Shown piece by piece: positions 39,952-51,900 of a stretch of DNA of 64,000 nucleotides. The stretch spans positions 1,178,001-1,242,000 of the forward strand of contig OZ004581.1 in the NCBI GenBank assembly GCA_963924555.1, read 5' to 3'. The translations under genes were made by a program, and so were the position numbers. The number at the start of each line of letters is the position of its first letter. Positions within the stretch are counted from its first letter, which is position 1. The stretch is from Crambe crambe (lineage: Eukaryota; Porifera; Demospongiae; Poecilosclerida; Crambeidae). The notes under the pieces were generated by a model that saw nothing but the letters and a program-made list of their open reading frames with translations, did no database searches and had not been told where the DNA came from.

Positions 39952-42900
39952 ATGTCGGGTATGGAGACTCCGGTAAGCGCCCAGCAAGGTGGAAAGAGCG
40001 TGGAAGGAAAAAGCTCACATCCTTCTGAGGGTAGCACCTCAGGCACCCTCGATACTGAAAGTCAGGCCGGTAGCAGCGGCGGTGGTGGAGCTGCTGGACA
40101 GTCTTGGAATGCTGCCGAGTTCTTGAAAAGGAAGCATGCCTTTGAGGGGAAGATAGGAAGCGCTGAAGCAGAAGAGCTGGCGTTGTTTCCCGAAGATGAC
40201 AACTCTTCCAGAGCAAAGAGGTGAGTGTCCTCTTCTTAAGAAGCTAGCTAACTTCCAGTACACTATTTCAAAATGACCTATAGACAATCTCTGGGACTTG
40301 GCTAAGAAGTTTGTTGTTCTAACATCGTAGCTGGACCAGCTAGCTATTGTATTTATACTGCAGCTTGCAAAGTTGATGTAGTGCTCTATTGTACTCCTTT
40401 GTATACTTTTTGGTAACCAAGTGAACAGATACAATTCCTTCTGTATAAATAGCAGCAAAGTATAAGATGGTGAGGTTATCCTTAACGCAGGGAGCCACAG
40501 CAACCACAGCAAGAGTCCCTCTAGAATAGCAACTCTAATTAGGGACGATGTTCAATACAAAGAATCTATCCCTCGTACATATTATAAGTATCCCACCAAA
40601 TGCCCATTCGATGAGTAGACAGCAGACTTGCTCTGGGTTAATCCCAGGAAAATTACTGATTCCATACAAGCTTGATTACTTATTGCATTTCTGCCTTCCA
40701 GCTATTGGATACCTCTGAACCTTAGTGATTCGTTAGGTGTGTCCTTGCTTTAACATGCCACATAACATTAAGTGGTACACGACTATAAAACATGCAGAAA
40801 AAAAAGACCTTTTTCATTAAGTTGACTGTCACAATTGGCACTTTTTAAAATAGCTATAAACAATGCCTTGACTCATTATCTTCCAGTGGAAATGCTGGAT
40901 GAAATGGAGCCAGCCCACATAGCTCCACGCATGCACACATTCACTATATTGGCTGGACAACCTAAGCCAACCCAGCCCTACGCATGCACACATTCACTAC
41001 ATGGCTGGACAACCTAAGCCAACTCAGCCCTATGCATGCACACATTCACTACATGGCACAACCTAAGCCAACCCAGCCCTATGCATGCACACATTCACTA
41101 CATGGCACAACCTAAGCCAACCCAGCCCTATGCATGCACACATTCACTACATGGCACAACCTAAGCCAACCCAGCCCTATGCATGCACACATTCACTACA
41201 TGGCACAACCTAAGCCAACCCAGCCCTATGCATGCACACATTCACTACATGGCACAACCTAAGCCAACCCAGCCCTATGCATGCACACATTCACTATATG
41301 GCCGGACAACAACTCGGCCCTACAATCATTGAGCCAATATGTCCCAGTGCATGACAGGATAACATCTCATGCACACCTTCATTGCGTGGATTGGTGTTTT
41401 GCAAGTTGCATGTATGTAGTCCCTATGGAATTAATATAGGGTTGCCTTAGGTATGTGGTTATGTGTGGGATGAGTCAATAGGGCATGAAAATGCAACCAT
41501 GCTCTGTTGACTGTGGCATGCTGCCAAGACCGACCGACCTATACACCCACTGATACATGTAACATGTACATGTACATGTGCCGTGGACTTTTTGATATGT
41601 AAGGTGAATTTCAGACCACTCTAAAGAGACCGCTCTACCCAACAGCAGTTATTTCAACCTCCCTACCACCTATTTCAACCTCCCTAAAGAGATCACCTCT
41701 CTATTAAGGCCACTCCACCATGTCCCAACAGCACCTATTCCAGCTATTTCAACCTCCCTAAAGAGACCACCTCTCTATTAAGGCCACTCCACCATGTCCC
41801 AACAGCACCTATTCCAGCTATTTCAACCTCCCTAAAGAGACCACCTCTCTATTAAGGCCACTCCACCATGTCCCAACAGCACCTATCCAGCTATTTCAAC
41901 CAGATAACCTCTCTATTAAAGCCATTCCACCATGGCCCAACACCTATTCCAGCTATTTCAACCTAAAGAGACCACCTCTCTATTAAAGCCATTCCACCAT
42001 GTCTTATTCCAACCTCCCTATCAAAGCCACTCCATAACATGTCCCAACATTACCTATTCCAGCTGCAGTGAAACAGACCACCCTAGCTATAATGAGCTCT
42101 ATTAAGGCCTCGACCATATCCCAACGACACCTGTTTTCAACTGGAGACCATCTCCATAAGTGGTTATACGTAGTAAGCAGGTTTCACTGCAGAACAGTGA
42201 AAAACATCTCATATGTACATGGTGTAATAAAATTATGTTCTTCAGGTTGAGGGAACTTGCATGCTCTCAAATTGTTGCTCCGTTGGAGGTAAGCAGCTAC
42301 ATACATACTTACCATGTACATACAATATCCTTAGTTAAAGTGACTGCAGTATACATGTAAAATTCCCCTAGGACTTGGAAGCATGTTGGGTTCTCCCCCA
42401 AAGGGTGCTAGAGAGGTCAGGTGCAACACCACTCTGATGGGGGCTGTATCTGCTCTTAACTCTCTCAATTCCAGACCAAATTTTCACATTTAAAACACCA
42501 GCAGAGAGTTGATCACCCACTCTACGAGCTGGTTTTTAAAATTTGAATTTTGGAGAGTTATGGCAGTTTAAAATCAAGGCATCAAATGAATCCAAATAGA
42601 TTCTAGTTATACCCACATTAATTAATTGGGTCTTAGGGAGATGGAGGTGGATCATGTATGTATCATACATATAATGTACAAGTGACCAACTATGTAGGAC
42701 TGACCCCATGGGGTCACTAAAAAGTACTCCTTTAATTATAATAATTATAGGACCAGTCAGTCTCCTGGTAGCTATGCCTTGAGGGATAATGTTTATTTGT
42801 TCATATTTTTATGGCGTCTTGAAGGCACTGTATCCCATGAGATGCGTGACGACCAATAATTATCTTCTCAAGTTACTCTGGGAACTACCTACCTACCTAT

Positions 42901-45900
42901 GTAGCTTCTGCAAATGACTCAGCTTTTAGTGTCAATTCAGTTTTTCATTCATACTGTGTAACTGAAACCACATGTCGGCATATTTATATAGCATGAATGA
43001 ATAATATCTGGCTTTATTAGTTAGCAGTTAACTTGCTGTGTGTGGCTGATGTACGAGGGGGTAGTGGACTTTTGTAAACTGAGCAGATGTAAGCGTTTAT
43101 TTATTAGAGTCATTCTAGCTGGATTTTTTGACCTCTTAATTAATCGTTCTGGTCCCATTAGTGGATGATTAGTTGTCATAACTGGAATACGTCGTGTGGT
43201 ACACACATGGACCATGGGTTCATAAACTTGATGACCATTACCAAAGCCATGAATGGAATTGATGACCATTACCAACTTATGCTTTCTTTTCTTTGCAGCC
43301 CGGACTTGATTTCAACCGTGGACACTCATCTACTTCAAACAGAGGTTAGAATCCACCCATCTTGATCATTTTCTTCTTCCCCTTTCTCGATCCCTTATTC
43401 CCTCCTCTTGCCCAGATTCATAATTTTTCATTCTTTCTCAGAAGCTTCAGCCAGTTCTTTGAAGTCACCACCAATGGGATCATATTCACCATTTTCAGCC
43501 ATTTCTCAGTCGTCAGGAGATTCTGGAAGAAGACAAACTGCTACTTCAAACTCACGAGTGCCAATTAGTGAGCAAACGTAAGTAATAAATATTTGAATAT
43601 TGAAACTTTCATAATGCTGCATGCCAACCCAATAGAATCAGTGATGAAGATGATGTAGCATTGGGTCTTGCTCCACCTCGACGGCCCCCTAGTAACCAGC
43701 GAGTGCTGGCCATTGGAGAAGAAACAGGCCAGAAGGAACCTTACAATGAGACTGCTTCTTCTTCCTCCCCTCCTTTGCGTAGCAACCAATCTGAAGACTC
43801 TGAGAGGGATGATAGACATCTCTCTCGACAGATTGAGTCATTAACTGTCAAAAATCAGGAACTACAAAAGGAGCTGGAGGAGAGGGAACAGGAGAGAAAT
43901 AGGCTGCGAGAACAACTGGAGATCCAGCGGACAGAGAAGGGATACCGGTCTATATACTCGCCCCCTGGTCTCCCCTCAAGAGTGCTGGACGGGAGGAAAG
44001 TGCTGCGTGACAGTGTCCCATTGGTCACTTCACCTGGCATACCTATCTCTTCCTCATCCCCTCTCCCACCTCAATCTCCCCTCTCACACTCCCCACGTCA
44101 TGTTGCCTCCCCCCTCCCCACCCAATTCCCACAATCCACTGTCCCTCACTCCCCTAGATCTCGTCTGCCCAAAGATTTTGAAACTACCCCTTCGACAACA
44201 AAGAGACGCAATATCGTTCCAGAGGAATTCATCCTTCCACGAACTGATAGTAACATTCTGAATGACCACTACCTCCAACAAATTGAAGAATTGAAGCGAG
44301 ACAATAAAGAACTCGAAAGACGGCTACACGAACTTCTGGAAGAAAGGAGAAAGTTGGAATCTGAGTTGGGCACCCAGAAGGAAGCGTTTGATAAGATCCA
44401 AGCACGGGAACAAGATTTGTCAAAGGATATTGAAATCCTCCGGGATGAGAACTCCCATAACACTGATGCCTTGAAGCGTCTTCAGGATGAGAGGGAGGGA
44501 CTTAAGAGTGAGAACGAAACCTTACAGGAGAATTTGACCACCATCAACGAAAAGTTGAAAAAGACAGAGAAATGTTATAATGATGTTGAACATGAGAATT
44601 TGTCACTGGAAGCTGAGATCGAACAGCTTGTGAATGACAAGAAATTGCTTTATGAAGAGAAGCAGAAACTGCAAATGGCTGTTGAAGATGCACTCAAAAC
44701 TAAAGAAAATTACAGATCATCCATAAAGCAGTTACGGGAACAGAACCAGTCGCTTGAAAACCAGATCAGACAGCCAGGATCTCAGGCAGCCAAGCCAGAA
44801 AAGAAGAAAGTAATGGTCCCTGCAACCAAAGAACACAAAACTCTAAATGAAGTCATGAATTTGAGGGAGGAGAAACTGCAACTTCAAGATAGACTTCTCT
44901 CTGCTAAACAAGAAATTGACTCCCTCGAAGTCCACCTCAAGGTACAGGATGGTAAAGATATTCCAGTCGACGACTTACGTGGGGAGATTACCCAGCATTT
45001 GGCTCATTTTCGTGCGCAAGTTTCATCAGTGCGAGAAGACCTAGACTCAACCAAAAGTGCAATCTCTTTCTTTATTGGTCAGCCACATGTTTTGGCTCAT
45101 GATAGTTTTATAATGTTGGTTAGCAAATGCCGTGAGTATATATCAATGGCTGAAAATGATAAGAGCAAGCTGAATGAGGCACTCTCTCTAGCTGAAAGTT
45201 CCTTTGCGAAGATATCTGAAGATTATGAGCATCTGAAGAGCGAGAATGCCAAACTCCATAGCCAGAAGATTAGCGTAACTGATGAACTTTCTGCGTTGAA
45301 AGAAGAAGTAGCAATGCTTCAGGATCAGAAGCGCCTCCTCTCAGTGAAACTCTCTCAAAATGAAACCATCCTCCACGAGAGAGATGGAAAGATATCCGAG
45401 ATGGAGTCTTCGCATAAGCAACTACAGGAACGCTATTCAACATCTGAGAGGAACTGGAAGAGAGAATTCTCCAAGTTGGAACTGGAGTGGAGTGGCAAAG
45501 TGGCAGAAGCCGAACAGCAGTGTGAGCTCTTGTTGGAAGATAAGGACACTTTACTGAAGGAGAAGGTTTTCTTGGAGGAGAGGATAGCTGAGGTTATTCT
45601 GGAAAACGAAAAGCTGACCGTTGCTAGGGATGAGTTAATAGCACAAGTCGAGGAGATGGAGAAAAAAATGGAAAGCATTAATTCGAAGGTGGATGAGAAT
45701 GAGCAGACTATTTCCAGAGTTCAGGGCAATATTGCTTCTCTGCTTGCGAAAAAGGTATGTCTGGTTGCCCAGATGAGAGTGGAGGAAGAAGTACACAAAG
45801 AGAAGGTTGCCAGCATGGAGAAAGAAAGGGCTAAAGTTTTATCAAATGCACACGAGCAAACACATACTCTTCAGGAAAGAGTAGACATTTTGACTCGCGA

Positions 45901-48900
45901 GAGAGAAGACATGGCAAACAAACTGGAAGAAATTACAAGCAAGGAAGAGGACATCGGTAAATTGGAGTCGCAGATGGCAGTACTGATAATAAAACAGGAA
46001 CAGCTTCAGGCTGAGAAAGATGCTCAAACTAAGAAGCTTTCGTCGCTTCTCCAAGAAATCCAAGCATTACAAGAAGGGGAACACTCCAGGAGACTGCATA
46101 ACGAAAAAGTTAAAATGACACTCACGACAGAGATGAAGTTACTCAAGAGCAAACTGAGTAGCTTAGAAGATGAGAATGACAGATTGAAATCACGGTTGGG
46201 TGATGTCGGGAAAGAGCACGCAAAACAATCTGGTGCTTTTCAAGCTCTAGCGGCTAGCAAGCAAGTTGATCAGATGAAACAGCAAAGCTCTGACTCGAAA
46301 CATCAAAGGAAGTTCAACTTGGAATCCGCTGGAAGTCGGACCATAGCCGAGCTCCAATCTAGACTTACTCTGGTCGAGGGAGAGAATAAATGTCTTAAAG
46401 AGGCAACCATGAAGAACTCTTGCACTCACACTGATCTGGATGAAGAGACAGTTATGGCTCTGCGTAAAAAACTCACTGAGAAGACGCGAATGATCTTCTT
46501 TCTCGAATCAGACAAACAAAGTTTGACCGGGAAAGTGGAACGGCTCACTGCTAGTTTAAAATCTGCTAGAGAGACACACAGTCATGTGACAACAGGACGA
46601 GAACAAAAGCTGCTAGCCGAAAAGAGGGCACTTCAAGAGAAGATTCACGCTCTTGAGGGAAGCTTGACCAAGAAGCTTATGGCTGCTGATGCAAAGATTC
46701 TGGAAACAGTTAAAGAGAATGATAAACTGAAGCATAAACTGATAAAAATCCAATCTGCTATCGGATCTGAACAATCTCAAACTTCGGGGCTGGAATCATT
46801 GCTGACCCTTTTGAAGAGCGAGTCTAAAGTGCTTCAGGAGTTAAAGAGTAGCTTGGAAGCCTCCAGCAATGAGTTGGAACAGTTAGAATCGGGACACCAT
46901 AGGATCGAAAGTCTCCAACAGGAGATACACCTCACTGTTTCCTCCTCACAAGAATCTGAAAGTGCATCTCCAACTGAGAGTAAAAATGTCCCTGCTGTAT
47001 TTAAGTCCCTTCCTGCTGGCTATCTCTCCAATCTGCAAGGCCGTAAGACGCCATCGAGACTAGATTCACGGTCAGCCAGCTTCAGTATTTCAAATTCAGA
47101 CCTCCAGAAGAAGTTATCCGAGGTCAACTCCGCAACTGTGGCGTTTGGCGAAAATTTTCAGAAGCATGTGTCTACGCTCAAACAGAAAGATAAAGAAGTG
47201 GATTCAATTCATGGAAGGCTGGTGTCCTTGGAGGACAAGTTTCGAGCTGAGTCTGAAAGGAGTGTGTCTCTACATGAGACCCTGTCGGCCATCAATCAGG
47301 GAATGGACCTGCACAATGAGGAACTTCAAGTTGTGATGCAGAAGCAGATTGAAAAACTGCAAGATCAGGTACGTGTTTAAACTGTAAGAGATTATGCAGC
47401 AAGACTTCTCTCCTCTTCACTTGTGGGCCCAATGTAGTATTAACTATTAATATTAGCCTTTACTGGGAAAACATAACCTATTTAATTGAGTCCAATTAAA
47501 GAGGGAGGTGGTCTTATTTGAGAGGTCTCCTAAATAATGGATAGAGTGAAGCCTACACCCATTAAGTGGAGGTGGTCTTATTTGAGAGGTCTCCTAAATA
47601 ATGGATAGAGTGAAGCCTACACCCATTAAGTGGAGGTGGTCTTATTTGAGAGGTCTCCTAAATAATGGATAGAGTGAAGCCTACACCCATTAAGTGGAGG
47701 TGGTCTTATTTGAGAGGTCTCCTAAATAATGGATAGAGTGAAGCCTACACCCATTAAGTGAAGCCTACACCCATTAAGTGGAGGTGGTCTTATTTGAGAG
47801 GTCTCCTAAATAATGGATAGAGTGAAGCCTACACCCATTAAGTGGAGGTGGTCTTATTTGAGGTCTCCTAAATAATGGATAGAGTGAAGCCTACACCCAT
47901 TAAGTGGAGGTGGTCTTATGAGAGAGGTCTCATAGATATAATGGGTAGACTAAGTCATGAGTTATGGTGAGCCAAAGTTTTTAAAAATGAATGCGTCTTT
48001 TACTTGCGAACTATCACAATTTTGGTATATTTTTCAACAGGTAATTGACCGAGACTCAGCTCTAAGTGACATCGAAGCTCAGATGAAAGTCGATTTTGAA
48101 ATGCACGAGCGAAAATTTGCACTGATGAGATCGCAAGTCCTTGAGCTTCGTGAGTTACTCTCCTCCAAGAGCGACCTTCTCAGATCCAAGGACCAGTACA
48201 TCCAACAGACTGAAGACCAATGCTTGAAACTGGAAAATGATCTCTTTAAAGCTCAGAAGGAACTGGAGAGGGTCATCAATGAACAGAAGGAGCTGGTCAG
48301 GCAAGGTCTTCCAGAAAGTATGCAGCTCCAAGGCATTAGCAGTGTTACTGATGTGATTCGCATTCAAGGTAAAATTCGCTATTCTGGTGTATATGTAGTA
48401 CTTTTTTAGTACTTTTTTTTTTGTGGGGGGATTTTTGTGGATTTCATACATATACTGTATGTGTACACACTCACATAAATTTAGCCCCCACACAAATTTC
48501 CCACATTCAGTGAAAGCTGGACCACCTCTTAATGGAGGTGGTCTCTTTACAGAGGTCATTAGGACATAACCAAGTGGTCTTCAAAGAGAATAGGGTGGTT
48601 TCTTATAGAGGTGGTTTCTTATAGAGTAAAATCCATGGTATACAAGCACTATTGGGACATAACCAAGTGGTCTTTAAAGAGAGGTGGTCTCCAAATAGGG
48701 TGGTCAGGTTTCATTGTTACAGTACATGCAACATAAATTTGGCCTCACGTAAATTTCCCATGGTGTATTAATCGTAGGAGAGAAGCTCAACCAGCTGCAG
48801 AAACTCTTGAGCGACTTCACTCGAAAAATGAGCGAAGTGCAGTCACAGCTAGAGGCCACTCAGCGGGAGAAGAGTGTCCTACTGTCCAAGGCCATTGAGA

Positions 48901-51900
48901 TGGAGCGCATGCATATGCAGATGAAGGAGCACATGGGATCGGACATCACCTACCTCCGTCAACTCAACCTCCAATTAGTTGAACAGCAAATGAAAGGTAA
49001 GTAGTGTCTTTCTCTCCAAAGAGGACAACCTCCCTACAAAGGTTATTCGAAGGCTCCACTGTAAATTTCTCTCCTGAGAGAAAATCAGTAGCTATGCATC
49101 TCCTTAGAATATGTACCTGCAAACACTATCAACTCTTTTTCTTTCTTTCACAGCTGAGAAAGCAACAGAGATTCTAAAGGAGGTCAAGGAAGCACAGACA
49201 GCTTTCAAGAAACAGAAAGACGTCATCAAGCTGGAACAAGAGGTAATCAAACTCCTTGGGACATAGGGACATGCTTTCCTAAAATTTGAATTTTGAAAAA
49301 TTTGAATTTTTGAATTTGTATTTAGAAGCAATTATTCTAGGCACCATGTGCTTGTAGTGCACATTTCTACTACCTCACACACTTCCTTTGTATTATGTAC
49401 GATCAGAGGTGCTTGTTGTTAACTACGACCACCACTACCACAATAACAACAACAATAACAACAACAATAACAATAACAATAACAATAACAACAGCAATTT
49501 ACTTAGTACTTATCTATTTTTTATTCTCTGTAGCTCGATGCCTCTAAAATAAAGCTCCTGGAGCAGAACCACAAAATAACAGAACTGGAGTCTCAAGTTG
49601 CTACCCAAACACTCATGATCAAAGTCCTCCGTGCTGAGAAAGACCACCAAATCATGCTGACTCATCACGTACCAGAACTTACCAATCAAATCACTGGACT
49701 ACATCTACGTCCAAGGAGTGCCGAGAGTGCTCGAAAGCCGAAGTACAAGATATCCGATTTCAAGTCCCGTGCGGGAATAATGGGGAGGAACACCCACGGA
49801 GAGTTCTCCATCATCCTCCCCTCTCAAAGCTCCACCCACGGGAACTCAGGGGTGGACATCTTGAACCTAGAGGAACAGCCCGAGACTGAGAATACGCAAA
49901 GGATGCTCAGTCTTGGTCCTATGGTTGTCACAGATGATGAATATGCCGTGAACCAAGAAATGGAGAAAACAACGGGAAAGCAGCGATACATGAAATTCAA
50001 GAAGTGTCACAGACGAACAGCAAGCACTGGATCAAACATCATCCCGTTCTCAAAGGAGAAAGATTCGATGACGAGTGGTGCTAAAGGTGTAAATCAGACC
50101 GTTCCAAGCATGACTTTCCATCCCAAACAGAGTCTTGGTCTTCCCGTCACTCAAAAGCCACACTTGAAGAACCCACGTCCGGGGAGTGCCGGGAGTACGA
50201 GACAGGACGGTCACATTCGACAAGAGAGCGGAGTCAGACCAATGGAGGAGATAGCAAAGACAGCTCATGCTTTTACTGAGTACATGCATACTTTGATAGA
50301 TGACCACACCCATGAGGGCATGGTCGATGATGATGAACCGGTGAAACTAAGTGTGAAGGATGCTAAGGAAACACTTGAATGCCCTCCTACGATGAAGGAT
50401 GCCACAAATTCTGGGCGGGGTTTTGTTGGGAGTGTCAGTGGACGTAGTGGGAGTGGAGAGGGTGTGTCTACTGGAGGTGGGGTCGGTGTCGGTGCTGGGG
50501 GGAGCAAAAGTGGAACTGGGAAAGGGACTATCTCTCGGAATCAACCTGCTAATAAGTCGACTGATTCGAACGAAACCAGTAGCAGTGAAGGTAGCTCGTC
50601 TAAGAATTCCAGCCAATCAGATTCAGGCATATCCGGATCCAGGGTGGATTCCAAAAGACCGATGGAGAACATTAACCAGAGTAACGAGGGGGCAGTTTCC
50701 TTGTACCACCGTCACCCCAAGGGCGAACAGATAACGGATCTCTCTCGCACGCAGAGCATGTCCAGTACGTGCTCCACACTCTCCATTTATGGAAGCAGCA
50801 CACTCCCCTCACGGAATCCGTCCTTCACTTACGACGGAGGGGAGAGTAGCACCACGTACTCCTACGAGAGTCTGGAGATAGGAGACTCGGTGGAAAACTT
50901 ACAGGTATGCGTATAATTATATGTTATGTTTGCATTGGCTTTTGCAAATTTTTCACAAAACTGTATGTGAATCAGAGATCATAATTCTCAATTGCATCCC
51001 CTCCCCTCTTCCTCCCCCCCCCCCCCCCCCCCCCCCCCCAGAAATTGGGCTACAGTCCATACATCCACCCAATCATGCCCTCAGGGAGCTACAACACCAC
51101 ATCTTCCAGCGATCCTAGCGACGACGAAAACTACCGCAAGAGCAGGAAGAAGAAGTCCTCAACCACTGGAGACAATACCCCCAGGCACAAAGGTATGTAC
51201 AATCAATTACCTCACCAATGATCGGCCAGAATAATTAAAGTCTATTTGGATTCACTTGACCCCTTGATCATTCACTATATCTGCTCTAACTCTTTCAATT
51301 CTTGACCAAATCTCACATTTAAAACACCAGCAGAGAGAGCTGATCACCCACTCTATCAGCTGGTTTTTGGAAATTTGAGAGCAGTTATAATGAATGATCG
51401 AAAGGGTTAGGTGAATAGACTTCAGTGGAATCTCCAATATAATAGGACACTGCACAATAGAGGACGTACTAAATTTCAACCCCGAGTCTAAGAATGAAGA
51501 TGTGGTTGATTAGAGAGTCATAAAAGGCTTTTCCGACTGAATTTAAGCCATTGTGGATATATTATCTCTCTGTTGGAGTTCAAAGTTCAGTCAAATTATA
51601 TGCAATTCTAGGAAACCCTCTGATTAATGTGGCCAACTGTCGACATCTTTAAAGTCTTACTTATGAGTCAACATTGAGGGTTCAATTAACCCTCTTCAGA
51701 TCTTTTGCATGAGAGTTCAATTACTTTAGATCTTTGCATGATGTGTCTTGGTAACTCATCTATAGGTAGAAGTCCTAATGTTTGTACAATAGAAGACATT
51801 AAAACGCTCAGAAGGCTGTAGATTTTTTTTTCTGCCTGAGAATTTGTGAAGTCCCTTGCGAATGATGCAAGCAATAATTATAAGATGTGTGATTTCCTTG

